NCBI GenBank assembly: GCA_023078685.1
Contig: JALGAS010000001.1
Location: forward strand, 6,262,001-6,326,000
From: Neopestalotiopsis rosae
Lineage: Eukaryota > Ascomycota > Sordariomycetes > Amphisphaeriales > Sporocadaceae
Length of the DNA: 64,000 nt
Direction: 5' to 3'
The notes under the pieces were generated by a model. It made no database searches and was not told the origin of the DNA. It saw nothing but the letters and a program-made list of their open reading frames with translations. The position numbers and the translations under genes are program-made. Positions within the stretch are counted from its first letter, which is position 1, and each line of letters starts with the position of its first letter. This document shows positions 1-11,377 of this stretch, in pieces.

Positions 1-824
1 CAGTTCCTGGTACTCAAAATTCAGGTGATCTCGATCTGCATCAGCGTATAGATTTGCACTTTCGTATCATACAGCCAAGGAACACGTGCTCAAACTTGGA
101 CATTTTGTTGAAGATAGTCTGATCATTCGTAAACCTTCAATCCACTATGTTCATCAAGAATGAATTGATATGTTCTGACCTTCTCGAAACTCCCCTCAGC
201 ACGCTATACAATGGCTTCTGTAGCATCGTGTAAAATAATATCATTCGGGGTGGGCGAGTGATCACTTAGCCATAGATGACTCTTGTCTTTCTACATGGCA
301 TTATGAATTGACGGTGTTAATGCCGATTCCCGATTCTTGACTCTTTCTGCCGCATCCCTGAGGTAGACGCACATGTTCGTTGATTGGGCGGGCGTGACCG
401 GCTCGCCAGGCTTTTCATGACGTGCTTCCGAATCGGAACGGCGAGCGCAATGAGATGATTCACGTCCTCCTTCATTGCAGTCGAACCGGAAACTATGACT
501 AGTCTAGCTAGGTTGAGTGTCTTGTAGGATTCGATTGATCTTGGCGCAACCTGAACCAGCTGATTTCCAGGAAGATCCGGACCCGGGGTGGTCTTCCCGA
601 ACATCTCTCGATTAAAGAAAGCCGGATGACAGCATGCTTATCTGAGTTCGTGCCACCTCGGCGGAGGCAGCTGTGGATTTGTCTACTGGTGTTTACCGAG
701 GGGGGTCCGATTGCCCATAAGCCTATCGTGCATCCAACAGGTCAACAGACGTTTGTATTTGTGTTCATAATCGAAGTTTGACGCGATCTCGTTCCATGAG
801 CGATCATTCAAGATAACATTCACA
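1..824. other. left-edge region, no recognised gene
   Basis: No recognised coding region. A 95-codon open frame on the minus strand (604 to 317) has no family I know and no splice partner that I can see. The last 150 bases are the upstream region of the first UstYa-like gene and contain a GGTCCGA heptamer at 704-710. The RiPP cluster begins directly after this stretch, so further cluster genes could lie beyond the left edge. Confidence 0.5.
704..710 (+). promoter_or_regulatory. GGTCCGA, candidate site of the cluster regulator
   Basis: The heptamer GGTCCGA lies 115 bases before the ATG of the UstYa-like gene at 825. The same heptamer, or its TCCGA core, occurs 110-240 bases before the precursor, transporter and tyrosinase genes. 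Zn2Cys6 proteins bind CGG/CCG half-sites, and one is encoded inside the cluster. The link to that regulator is inference. Confidence 0.3.
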
Positions 825-2011
825 ATGGCTTTCGAATATCCAGACGTTGATTCGGAAGGAAGTCACTCGAAGACCAGTCTGGAAACAGCGCCATTTCTAG
901 CGAATGAGGAGATCTCCACCTCGAAGCAAAGGGCCATTCGCCGAGTTTGTTCAGTGAGAAATTTCTTTATCGTTATACCATGGCTTTTGGTCGCTGGTCT
1001 ATCGATAGCTTTGGCGCGCAGCTCGAAATCTTCCTTCCTTCGAAGCGTGAAGCAGGGCCTAGATGAATACTGTATGTGTACTACTCTTTTCTCGCACTTA
1101 TCCCGTGTGTTTGATTGGATCTAACCTAAGACGACAGCTCCCGCTGCCAGCGCAATCGAATATCACGACGTTCTTTTCTATCGCGGGTTTGGTGACGGGT
1201 CTCAGGGTCAGTCTGCATATCAAGGATGGCCTAATGACTACAATGACCGCCTGTGGGACGAAATGTACAATAGTAAGTGGATTGTCTTGAATGAGTAACT
1301 GTCAATTGATCCGGTCAAAAGATGGATTCAACACGAGAGTCGAGGCATCTGCGCACGCCCAATTCCTCAATAAAACAATGCGATACCCTGTAGCAGGCTA
1401 TGAAGATGACTATGTTGTCGGCTTGGATGTGTTCCATCAGCTTCATTGTCTTGTAAGTGGTTCCACGCATCTCGTGACAACAATGGAACACATGCTGAGG
1501 CGCGTGGAATATACAGAACAGACTTCGAAAAGCATTTTACCCCAAACGCTACAACAGCTCCATAATCAATCCAGACGGGACCGTCAGCTGGATGAAATGG
1601 ATGCATATCGGTACGTTCAGTATTGCAAGATGAATAGATGGAAGCTCGACACTCTTCCCCAAACCTACCACTTGACCAGAAGTAAGCCAGCAGATTCTCA
1701 TTGTTTTTGCAGATCACTGCATTGAATCGCTCCGCCAGTCCTTGACTTGCAGTAGCGACGTCACGGCAAATGGATTTGACTGGAGAGAGGACGTCAAGTA
1801 CATGATGCCGCGAATCAACACGGTCCACAGTTGCCGAAACTTCGACAAGATCAAGAAATGGGCCTTCGATCGTTTCGTGCCACTGAATAATCTCCAGTCT
1901 AATGTTGAGGCTTCAGGGCTGGTCGACTGGAGTAAGACGTATCCCAATCCGGAAGATCCAAAGAATCTCGAGCAGCATCCCGAGTTCCAGTACACGGTAG
2001 ACGATATGTGA
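825..2011 (+). CDS. UstYa-like (DUF3328) oxidase, RiPP macrocyclisation
   Basis: Five exons (about 825-1071, 1138-1272, 1322-1452, 1517-1610, 1713-2011) give a 301-residue protein. A cytosolic N-terminus is followed by one transmembrane helix (about residues 46-64). Then come the family landmarks: SPAASAIEYHDVLF, the first metal motif HQLHCL (166-171), and DHCIESLRQSL (203-213), which carries the second HC pair. UstYa-family proteins are needed for oxidative cyclisation of ustiloxin, asperipin and cyclochlorotine-type peptides. Here it would act on the precursor at 4815 in the secretory pathway, together with the second UstY at 3087-4118 and the tyrosinase. The family is certain; the substrate is inferred from the neighbours. 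Confidence 0.9.
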
Positions 2012-3086
2012 TATCTAGCGGTTTGAACATGTCTAAGTGGTCATGTTACAGCAGATCGATGATCAATTGGAAATAAGAGGCGATTCAATTGCACCACTCA
2101 AATCAGAACAAGAGATTATGGCGACGAGTAACTTAAATTTAGACAAATCAAGCCATTCGATTGCTGTACAATATGTGACCGCAACGATCACGAGGTCAAT
2201 CAGAACGAATTTCTGACTATTACTTAGGTAGCATACTTTTGATTTAAGAGAAAGCTTTGATTGGATCTTTCATCCCCCAATGACTTGACCATGCTGCTCT
2301 ATGTAAGCGTTCCTCTACCATATGTGCTCCCTGCCCGCCTGACTAGGCTGCGAGGTCTCACGACTAGGTACTTTCTGGAATGAAAGTCGGAGCTGCTGGG
2401 AGGCTTACTCTGCAGTTTAGGATCAACCTAGTTTAGCAGGGTAACCTCTCGGCATGCATCGAAGGATCTAAAGGTGAAGTCGGAAACGGGATTGTCTCTT
2501 ATCACACATTGACCTTCCCCATTGGGTGTCCCGCCAAGCCAGGCCTTCGGGTCCGACACCGAGGAACGTTTCCAGGGAGTCGAGTGCCTGGAATTAGAGC
2601 CTACTGCAACCATACTTTGACCTTTGAAAAGGGCTGGTGTTGGGCTGGACATGAATCCATCGTCCGATTGCTGCAACCGGAGTTCCGGCGTAACGTCGAT
2701 GCATGACCGGCAGGAAGCAAGTCTCGTCTAGCCCCACAGCTCAGACTTTGTGTCATCCGGCATGCATGGATAGTATTACACATTAGAAGCCTCTAGGACT
2801 TTGAGGAAAGCTTTCAATTGCCAATTCAACCAATCTCTACTAGGTGGTCACAAGTTGACACTGCCACTGGAGGTGACTCGTCAAGTGGATGTGGGTATTA
2901 GCGGTCTATCTTCTGAAGACCTGTATGGTGAAATCAAATTTTTAGCAAATGTTAGAGTGAATATCAGGTCAAATATGAATTTTGACTAGATGTATTGTAG
3001 AGCAAGAAAAGAAGCAGTATTCATATGTCAACCGTGCACGCTTGAGCGAATTTGAGCAGAGTCGTGTTCCTTTTGCCTAAAATTGA
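2012..3086. other. intergenic, 3' ends of two convergent UstY genes
   Basis: This is the shared downstream space of the plus-strand UstY gene (ends 2011) and the minus-strand one (ends 3087). It includes an AT-rich stretch around 2100-2270. Short open frames of 60-82 codons overlap each other on both strands and match nothing I know. I see no gene. Confidence 0.5.
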
Positions 3087-4118
3087 CTATTGGCGCGGAC
3101 CAAAACTCTCTATTTGGCGCATGTCCATCAATTGCTCAGAAAGTGGTTCTGGTATAATAAAATTGCTCGTCCATGCGTGAAACGAGTCCCAATTGATGCA
3201 TTTGCGGTCCCATTGAGCGTTTCCTACGAATTTCTTTCCAGCATTCGGCTCCCAGCGCATGGTGTTTACAGTTAAATCGGCTCTGCACATGATAGTCTGT
3301 CGAAGAACCTCCATACAATGTTCTTTTTTTGAGTACAAGAAGACGTAAATCAGCAAGCTGTTTGGATAGAATTGTAGCGTACATCAGGACTTACGGAAGT
3401 GTTCGTCTGAGAATCTTTCAGAGTAGTAATCGGGGTAGTTCATCTTGAAAATATTTTTCTGGTAGAAGTTCAGTTCACATGAGTCCCTGTTGAACCCATT
3501 GAAGGATAAGACTACTGACCAAGCAGTGAAGTTGATGATAGACTGCGAAATAGCCAACGTAGCCTTTACCGTTCTTGACCTGGATTGAAGTCTTGTTCAT
3601 TCTTATCATGTCGGCTTCTGATATGTAGGACGTGCTCCCTGGAGACTGGTCAGTAGAAGCAATAAATACGCCGTAGGATTGTTACCTCTAGTTATTTCGG
3701 CCCATGCCGCATCTAGCTCAGGACGAGGTTCGCCCCAGTATGGATTTGGTGTCGTTGCCGTCATGTCCAACTTCACGAGGCTGTATTCAGCGATGTCGTG
3801 AGCCGGTGCTTGAAGCCCTATCGTTAGTACTGCCGATCTGCAATTCGGGTTTTTGCAGCACCTACACCAGGGGTCCTGGATCTCTGAGCCAGAGTCATGG
3901 TAATGGACCTCGCTGTGTTGTTTGAAATGAAAGACATTTAGTGCCAGCAGACTGACGTTCAGCGACAGGAGAGCCATGTGCGCTATCAGGAAGACTATAG
4001 AATTCTTCTGTGGACTCGGCCACGAACGTCGTGTCTTTTCCACATAGCTCGATGTATCAGATATGCTGTCGGCACCTTCTAAGATCGGTTCATATTCCCC
4101 CTTCTTGTCGGGACTCAT
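3087..4118 (-). CDS. second UstYa-like (DUF3328) oxidase
   Basis: Five exons on the minus strand (about 4118-3866, 3808-3686, 3638-3520, 3458-3395, 3322-3087) give 264 residues. A single transmembrane helix (about residues 41-64) is followed by SPAHDIAEYSLVKL, HQLHCL (160-165) and QHCMEVLRQTIMC (187-199). These are the two HC-containing motifs of the family. The first intron has a perfect tactaac branch site. The protein is diverged from its neighbour at 825, so the pair resembles UstYa/UstYb of ustiloxin clusters, where both proteins are needed. It is divergently transcribed from the precursor gene and shares its roughly 700-base upstream region, as expected for co-regulated partners. Confidence 0.88.
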
Positions 4119-4814
4119 GGTGGCACATCTAGGTTTGGCGTGATGTCTACTTTGACTCAGAAAGAAGAATTCAAAAGTAGAACAATCAAACCTCTTTGGG
4201 GGTCATTTTCATTGAAAGTGAGTTATTACGCCCGATGCTGGGCAGCTGTATTATTGACCTACATGAACCAAGACAAAAACGACGGGTGCAAGCTCCGGAA
4301 CGGTTCTACCGCAACTTGCTCCGAAGTTTCCGTACCGAGGCAGATAGTACAGTCAGATAGAAAAAGCAGAACCCAGAAGATGTACGTCGGAAAACTTCTG
4401 TGAGTTGAAAAGCAGCCGGAAGGATTTACGGTTAATTTGTCGATCGCGTGTTGTAAGCACTTCCGCACATATGATGCCCCTCAACATTTGGCCACCAATA
4501 GCGTTTTAGATTCTCCAAGTCGCGAGAACGACTTGTATTGGCTAGCTTAGTGATCCTGAGTACCTTTTCAATCTGTTCTCCGAAGGCCCGGTAGACTATC
4601 CGAAATTCTTCTCCTCAGTGACTGGGTAGTTCTCCGGCTAGGCTTGTGTCACTTACCGCTGCAGTCCCAGGTAGGTACCTAGTGAAGAACTATTAAGAAT
4701 CTCTCTATACCGCTCAATCATGGAATCGAGACAAGTGCAACTGCCTCAAAGTTTCTTGAAACATCAGCCTCACAGCCAATTTGCCTTCCAGTCTCAAAGA
4801 ACAATCTTGCCAAA
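4119..4814. promoter_or_regulatory. divergent promoter of the UstY-2 and precursor genes
   Basis: About 700 bases separate the two start codons. TCCGAA occurs at 4320-4325, 4579-4584 and 4599-4604. The last two lie 210-240 bases before the precursor ATG and are 20 bases apart. A TATA-like ctctatacc lies near 4700. Open frames across here on both strands are short and overlap; I take them as chance. Confidence 0.4.
4579..4605 (+). promoter_or_regulatory. paired TCCGAA elements before the precursor
   Basis: TCCGAAG (4579-4585) and TCCGAAA (4599-4605) lie in direct repeat with 20-base spacing. They share the TCCGA core with the GGTCCGA elements in front of the other cluster genes. Binding by the local Zn2Cys6 protein is an inference. 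Confidence 0.25.
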
Positions 4815-5306
4815 ATGCGTTTCTTCGACATCGTCTTCGTCGCCCTGGCAGCTACGCTCACATCTGCAGCCCCCGCTGCAGACGGCAAGGCCACTGAGAA
4901 GGTGTGCCAGCTTTGTTCTACGAAATAGGTCAAGACGATAGTAAAGCTAACTCATGCGTCAGCGTGCGGAGACCGAGGGCAACAACCTGGATGCCCTGTT
5001 CCAGAACTACTATGCCGTTGTACGTGGACAAGTTGATCCCTGGTTCTTTATGGATGACATGCTGATGCTCAGTATTAGCCACCTGCTAAGCGGGCAGCTG
5101 AGGCCCTGAAGCGAGGCGAGCAGATCAAGGTACAGTTGCCCCTCCACACTATCTAAACCTGGTGCTCATCCTCATTAGCGTGCCGAGACCGAGGGCAACA
5201 ACCTGGATGCCCTGTTCCAGAACTACTACGCCGTCGTATGTTCCATGTTCCATTCGTAGTTGGCTGTCGGGATACTAATCATAGCGCGTAGCCCCCCAAG
5301 AACTAG
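4815..5306 (+). CDS. dikaritin-type RiPP precursor, two core repeats
   Basis: Five exons (4815-4901, 4963-5019, 5079-5129, 5179-5235, 5292-5306), all joined in phase 0, give 88 residues. Residues 1-19 are a signal peptide (MRFFDIVFVALAATLTSAA). Exons 2 and 4 encode identical 19-residue units, Arg plus AETEGNNLDALFQNYYAV. The first continues into PPAKR and the second into PPKN and the stop. Dibasic KR sites precede each unit, and two more (AKR, LKR) lie in the spacer, so Kex2 in the Golgi should release two near-identical peptides. YAVPP resembles the phomopsin core YVIPID and the ustiloxin core YAIG. UstY proteins and a tyrosinase next door support cyclisation at Tyr. The exact core boundaries are not known. 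An alternative last acceptor at 5284 would change only the C-terminus. Confidence 0.9.
4963..5235 (+). repeat. duplicated 57-base core exon
   Basis: Exon 2 (4963-5019) and exon 4 (5179-5235) are both 57 bases and differ at only three positions (gcg/gcc, tat/tac, gtt/gtc). All three are synonymous third-codon changes. The introns after them (gtacgt... and gtatgt...) are not similar. This is a coding repeat in which the peptide has been kept unchanged. Confidence 0.9.
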
Positions 5307-6011
5307 GAGTGCATTGGCATTGCATAGGCTACGTTGAAATCTAGCTGGGCTTGGCGTTTTGCAGTTACTCCAAAGGATCATTCATTCTTTTTCTACCCAC
5401 TTAGACTCCTTATGTAGTACGATAGCTATTTAAGAAATACGATCTTATTAAAACATTTTTGATTTCATGTTTCTATCATGTGTAGTGACCCTCAACACTG
5501 CGATGAACGAAACGGGATCAGCAGTTGATGGCATGGTTTTAATCGGTGATCGTCGTGGGATTCAATGTTCAAGCACTACAAGACTTTTACGTGCCCCCTA
5601 CCCCAGCTAGCGCTGAAGCCCCTCCCCGCTGACTTCGAAAAGGCGCCCAACAAAGATCGCTACAATGGCGACATATTCTGAAGGATTCTGCAGCTCTTGC
5701 AAGGGTGAGCGCCGAATTTGTCAATCCAGTCGCGCTCGATAAGCTTACCAAGCTCGCCAAGTTTATCTATCATCTGACATCGGGGCTGTATAGTCCTTTG
5801 AGTCGTTTGAGGCGCCTGTATGGATGCGGCGTATTACCGGGTTACCAATTAAGCTTGTTTGGCAAATCTACCCTCCGCCTAGTCAGTCCTTTTGTGGCAC
5901 ATGAAATCCTAGGTGCGCCTGGCAGTATGTGCCATTTCAATTTTGACTTCTATTACGCCGTCTTTCCTATCTCCTCAGAACGATCGTACGTACGTCGGCT
6001 TCTTATCCAAC
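5307..6011. other. intergenic between precursor and regulator
   Basis: This contains the precursor 3' region (AT-rich around 5400-5470) and the upstream region of the Zn2Cys6 gene. An ATG at 5665 opens a 14-codon frame with a Cys pair ending at a possible donor (gtgagc). It could be an upstream exon of the regulator, but the Zn2Cys6 motif is complete without it. No TCCGA element was seen. Confidence 0.4.
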
Positions 6012-8773
6012 ATGCCAGGCGATGTGCAGGGCGGAGAGCGTCCGAAACTCACGCGACGGCCCGGTGCTTGCCATATGTGTCGTAAAAAGAAAGTAAGATG
6101 TGAGTGAAATCTACCCGCTCAATTCGAGTGGTGCTGAGATCATGTCAGCGGTGTTATGACTAATATTGGAAAATGAGCAGGCAACGGGGATAAACAATGC
6201 AATTTGTGTAAGGTGAGTTGACATGGTCGAACTCATGCCACGAAAATCTTGGATATTGATACAACACATGACGAAAGCGTTACGGATTAGCATGCATTTA
6301 TGAAGCGCCCGCAGGACAGCAGATCGCACCACCTGGAGCGGGTGACGCACTCAATGCTCCAGACGAATCAACAGAACAAATTAACCAAGACGTCCACTAC
6401 GATGACATGAGTGAAGCCGCCAACTGGAGCATACCGACAGATGACATGACATTCGCTGCCAACCTAGAGAGCATTCTCATGGACGACGAGCATTCGGCTT
6501 TTCACCATGATCTCTGGATTAGGACAACGGATCTGACGCCTAGCAATCCGCCTTTGTCTACAGCAACGCGATCACGCAATGATGAAAACGGTATGTTCTT
6601 GACCTGTATCAGGTAGACGGCGTGCCTTCGTGGATATTGCCTGTCCTGAATATCGAAAAGCCTCGTATTCGAAAAAGTGACTAAAATTGTTCTACTGCTA
6701 GCTATCACCGGCGACACACAATCTTTCACACAATCTGGAAGAGATGACAGATTCAACGTGTACACAAATACCACTGCACATGTATTTGATCTTTCTGTTT
6801 CCTTGCCGGAACCGGATATGCCAACAACCATTCCGGTCACTGAGAAACGAAAATGTGATGATGTCTCTGCGGCCGAAGACGAAGTCAGCCGTCCTCGGCT
6901 GCGACGCCGCCATGACATCGACGTTCTGCCGAGCCATGAGAGGGCAGCTCTCTGTGCGCTCCAAGTCGGAGACTGTGACGGGGCTACTTGCACATCACAG
7001 AATTCTCACGTAGATGCCCTATGTACCATTCTAACATCCTCCAGGCTCAGTCTTGGTCGTCGCGGTAAGGCCATCAAGCTTGTTCGGAAGTTGCTGTGTC
7101 GCAACAACGTGCTCGGCATACCTGCAAATTGGACCGATGAAGTTGAATCAATGGACCTCTCTGGAGACGATTTGGAAAATGAACATTTACCAATGCAAAC
7201 CCTGATTGAGCGTAAGTGCTCATCTTCTTTTACTCAAAATCTCAGCTCTACTGTATATTTTTCTGACTTGCATTCACACAGGTTGTTTCCAGGTACCTTC
7301 AGGGTGTGTAGACCGTCACAGTTCAGAGTTGTGTATATGATCAAGTCTAAGAAGCTGACAAGGACTGGCTACAAAGCCCGCAATTAATACTTGACTCCAG
7401 AGAAATCATGGCAAAAGTCAGGGAATATTGTGAGATTTGGTGCACCTCCAAGCACAACGTCGTGACTGAATTGCTCTTCCTTGCACTTGCTTTCTGGGGT
7501 TTCATGCTTGACCCAGCACCAGTCCCGAGGCTCGGTTGCTTGCTATTGCTACGCATACAAGACCTATGGCATGGGGTTCAGCTAGAGCCAGATAGTACCG
7601 AAAAGTTTGTCGTAAGTCCATCACATCATTTCGAGTCATCAACGGATTTACTAAGTCGATGTTCGTTGAAGGTACTTGTGGTGTTGGTATGTCGCCCTCT
7701 AACCTGAAAAACGCGAAGCGGATTTGTTGATCCGGCAAACAGATACAGGCAACTCAGCGATTCGGGATCCGTGCCACACCATCCATCTCACCTCATGCAG
7801 TTGTACTTGTTCAGACTCTTGGCCTCCACTGCGCCAAGAAGCGGCAGCGATTGTGTCCTGATCCTGCTGTGAGAGCGCGCGTGGAAAAGGCCCTGCAATT
7901 GTTCTTCTCCCTTGATAGGCATAATGTGCTACGGTGGGGGTCATTCTCGGTGAGTTTGCACCTTGAGTTTATATTGCTGTCAGGTCATCAGTGTCATTTC
8001 ATATTCGGATCCCATTGTACTGATCTAGGCGACTGTCAAGATGCTACCTGTACACGTCATACCTAATACGGTCATCTCACCGCCTGATGATGACTGCGCT
8101 TCACCCAAAAGCGATGCAGAACACTGCCTAGAAAGCCAGTGGCAGTACGGAATCATCGTTGAATCTATCCTCCAGATTCGGCAGTGCGCTCAGTCTGAGC
8201 CTCAAACAAGTACCCATAGCAAGGTACTTGAGGCTCTATCCTTTTGGTACAAATCCTCATCCAATCGCCAACAAACAAACAATAAAGGGCTCGCTACAAT
8301 CCCAGGTCCAAAGCAAATATCCGTTCCCGCTTCGTTCCAGTATCACGAAGCAGTGCTTTCCGTCGTGCTGAATTCAGCGACGCACGGAGATCGCAGTGCA
8401 TTCTTGCAGTCGCTAGGAAGGGCATCCATTCGAGAGATCATCTCGTGCAGCAATAACATAGAGGACTACATTCAAGATCGGTAAGTTAACAAATGTATCT
8501 TACTTTGCCGAAATGGAATCTTGGTCTGATGTTCTCTTCCAAAGAACGCTCTTATATGTCCCTGCACTGTCATTATGCGTCTTAGCGGTGGAGCTGCTCT
8601 TCGACGAAATGCTTGATGTGAAAGGCATCAGAGAAGGTCGCGCTCTACTTGCTGTGGCGTTGGGATTCTTTGGACGGCTGTCGTCAATCCTTCCTTCCCA
8701 TGACTATTTCGATCTCGTCACAGAGCTCGTAGACTTGGTTGGGCTTTCGAACACAAATGTCGAGAAACCGTAG
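6012..8773 (+). CDS. Zn2Cys6 fungal transcription factor, probable cluster regulator
   Basis: Ten exons (6012-6099, 6181-6212, 6278-6590, 6702-7211, 7282-7292, 7363-7611, 7672-7686, 7749-7949, 8029-8480, 8545-8773) give 699 residues. The DNA-binding motif is complete only after splicing: CHMCRKKKVRC, then NGDKQCNLCKRYGLAC. This fits Cx2Cx6Cx5Cx2Cx6C, and the cluster of six cysteines is split by two introns. An acidic, Ser/Thr-rich stretch follows, with a basic RPRLRRRH patch. The middle part, with GLHCAKKRQRL and ...KALQLFFSLDRHNVLRWGSFS, looks like the fungal-specific regulator domain. Position between the precursor and the transporter suggests pathway-specific control. Two very small exons (11 and 15 bases) are the least certain part of the model. 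Confidence 0.8.
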
Positions 8774-9612
8774 AATCAATGGTTGCGACAACATTCAAAA
8801 CCTTTTTGATTGGCCAAACGAGAATGCTCATATCTTGGATGCTGACTGGAACAACCGATACTCGGTGCTCTACATACACTGCCGTGGCTTCAAGTAACTT
8901 CGTCAAAACGTTGCAAGATCACTCAATATTCTGATTGCATCAACCACTGTATGGTCTGTGTGATTGATAAAATGTTGAACGCATGATTGTCATGGTTGTA
9001 ACCGTCTCAGTCCAGGACATATGTATAAGATCTACAAAGTACGCACGTATTTCCAATTCCATACACCGAGCTCAGGAATAAGAGTAATCTATTGTCACTT
9101 GAACATCATTTCCAGTGTACTGAGCTAATCGATTTGTTTCCCACGCACTTTTCTTCATGGTGTGGGCTCCGGGTAAGTGCAGCTGACCCAAGCTCAAGCT
9201 ACACCGGCTACATAATCCACTGGTGGGACTGGTGCCTGAGGCTTCTACCCTGCATCAAGTACAAACAAAATCCTCAGATAGTCCCATAGCCATAGAGAGA
9301 CACATGAATTTAACCACGCTGGTCATTAGGAATTTATCGATCTCCATCAGCTTTGGACGGCATCTTGGCGCAATGTGTACGGTCCGAGGTATATGTGCCC
9401 TGCCCCGGTCGGTCCGAGTATCCCTGCGCGATTGCTCGTCCAGCTGTGCCACAACCTCAACAGGCATTGATTGGCCTCTGAAGACCGATCTTCCTATGTC
9501 GCATTCATGAAGTATCTACTGTGGATGTCTGAGGACAGCAAATTGAATTTCAAAGAAGCATTCGAGTCGCAGTGTCACGATACTCTCAGATGCACCAATT
9601 GCTCCTGTGACA
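8774..9612. promoter_or_regulatory. upstream region of the transporter
   Basis: No coding region was recognised. Two exact GGTCCGAG octamers lie at 9381-9388 and 9411-9418, 30 bases apart and about 195-230 bases before the transporter ATG. They are the closest matches to the element before the first UstY gene. Confidence 0.4.
9381..9418 (+). promoter_or_regulatory. two GGTCCGAG direct repeats
   Basis: The octamer GGTCCGAG occurs at 9381-9388 and again at 9411-9418, each preceded by C. It is a candidate operator for the cluster's Zn2Cys6 protein. The spacing of 30 bases puts both on the same helix face (about three turns). Confidence 0.35.
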
Positions 9613-11377
9613 ATGGCAGTCAACGACTTTGGGTATTGCGACGAATCGTCCTCTGACCAGCGCTCCTTCGACAAGAAAGGTGATCCAATTTCGCATGATA
9701 CTGGTAAACGCAAGTTACTACTTTTTACGTGTCCATTCTTTGGGTAAGAATAGTCGACATTCTCCCTGGTGGTGCTTGGACGCTTACTCCTCTTGCCTCA
9801 GCGTGCAACTAGCCTGGACAATCCAACAGATTTTCGGTGTTGTGAGAATAAGATCCGATGCCGCTGTACTGAAAGCTCAAGCTAATGTTAATTCATTCTC
9901 TATCAATAGGCACATTTGACCAGTCTTGGTTTCCACGATTATGAACTCCCTTTCATCCTCTTATCAGGGCCTGTGGCTGGGTTCATCGCTCCACCCATTG
10001 TCGGAGCACTTAGCGACAGCTGTCAAAGCAGCTGGGGCAAGCGTAAACCCTTCGTATTCTGGGGAGGAATATTCGTGGTTATTTCAATTATTCTGTTAGC
10101 AATGGCGCAAGATGCTGCGGTCTTGGTCTGCGGTGGCGGAACGTCAGAGGACTGGCGCACAGTGGCCAAGATCATAGCAGGTGCTGCGATGTATATTTTG
10201 AACTTTGCTATGCAGCCACTATCCTTGGGCCTTCGAACACATGCCGTTGACAACTTTGAGCCTCACGAGCAGCCCTTCGTCAGTCTCTGGATCGGTCGGT
10301 GGTCAACCTTGGGATCTGTCTTTGTTGCTGCAACGGCTTACACGGCATCGCCACCGATACTGGGTCTCTCTGTTCTCTCTTGTGCAATTCTGGCTCTATT
10401 TCTACTTGTTTCTCTTTTTATGACTCCGGACTTCTCTCCGCATCTGGAGCATGAGCAAATGCGCGATCGGCGGCACTCGCAGCTTGTCCATCAACAGCTT
10501 TCGCGCACCCTCAAGCACACCCGCAAGCTCTCCCCGGTCGCCCACAAGATCTGCATGATTCAACTATATTCATGGTTTGTCTGGTTCCTTGTTATGAACT
10601 ATTCAAGCCCGTATGTTACTCTCAAGACTCTCATTGTTACCAATCATGTATTAAAAATCCCTATTTAGGTATATCAAGGAACAATGTATGGCCTGAGAAC
10701 ATAAATCAGTTTCTACAATATGTGGAATAACGGAAATCACTGATAAGGCTGACCGAAGAACAGATTCATACACAATCGACAACAAAGTAGTTGCTGAATC
10801 CGAACAAGCCATTACACGAACGGCTCTCATATTTCACACCAGTGGCTTCTGTACCAGCTTTATAATCGCTGCTATCTGGAAAACTGATGGAAGTCATACA
10901 TTAGTCGCAGCGCTGGAAATCCTGATGAAGTCCTGGCGAATATGTCTTGTCATCCTCACTCTGTGGATGGGTACCTTGTCCCTCAGCGCTGGGTCCTCAA
11001 CCAGGGTGGGCCCCTTACTTCTAGGGTCCATTGGTGTAATCTTCACTATATCCAACTGGATACCTTATGCGTTGATCATGTATGAGACCTCGTATTTGAG
11101 GGAACAATGTAGCGCTTATGGTCAAGGGCACGATGACACCGCAACAGTCCTCGCAATTCACAATATGGCCATGTGCGTGCCTCAAATGGTAGCAGCTGGG
11201 ACTGTGGCATTTCTGTTTGCTGTTCTGGACTATTGCGACGTCACCGAAAATCGGATATCATGGATATTTCTGTTGGCAATGCCGGCTGCTGCCTTGGGAG
11301 CCTGGGCATCTGCGACGAAAGATGTGTACACGCGGGAAGAACATGCGGCCAAAGAGCACGGAGACGAGTGTTTGTAG
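9613..11377 (+). CDS. sucrose/GPH-type major facilitator transporter
   Basis: Five exons (9613-9743, 9802-9841, 9910-10610, 10669-10685, 10764-11377) give a 500-residue polytopic membrane protein. After a hydrophilic N-terminus, the first helix reads FFGVQLAWTIQQIFG. Then come HLTSLGF...SGPVAGFIAPPIVGALSD and SWGKRKPFVFWG, the hallmark loop of sucrose-type (GPH/SUT) carriers. The C-terminal half has the matching VGPLLLGSIGVIFTISNWIPYALIMYE. Known dikaritin clusters carry ordinary drug-efflux MFS pumps, so this family is unusual there. By position it could export the peptide product, or it could be an unrelated sugar carrier. The family call is firm; the substrate is unknown. Confidence 0.82.

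Noticed and set aside
317..604. 95-codon minus-strand frame at the left edge
   Set aside because: No family resemblance, splice partner or domain. It may be the end of a gene fragment, but I cannot support it.
5665..5705. Short exon with a Cys pair (SSC) before the Zn2Cys6 gene
   Set aside because: The six-cysteine motif is complete from the ATG at 6012. The upstream piece is not needed and joins poorly.
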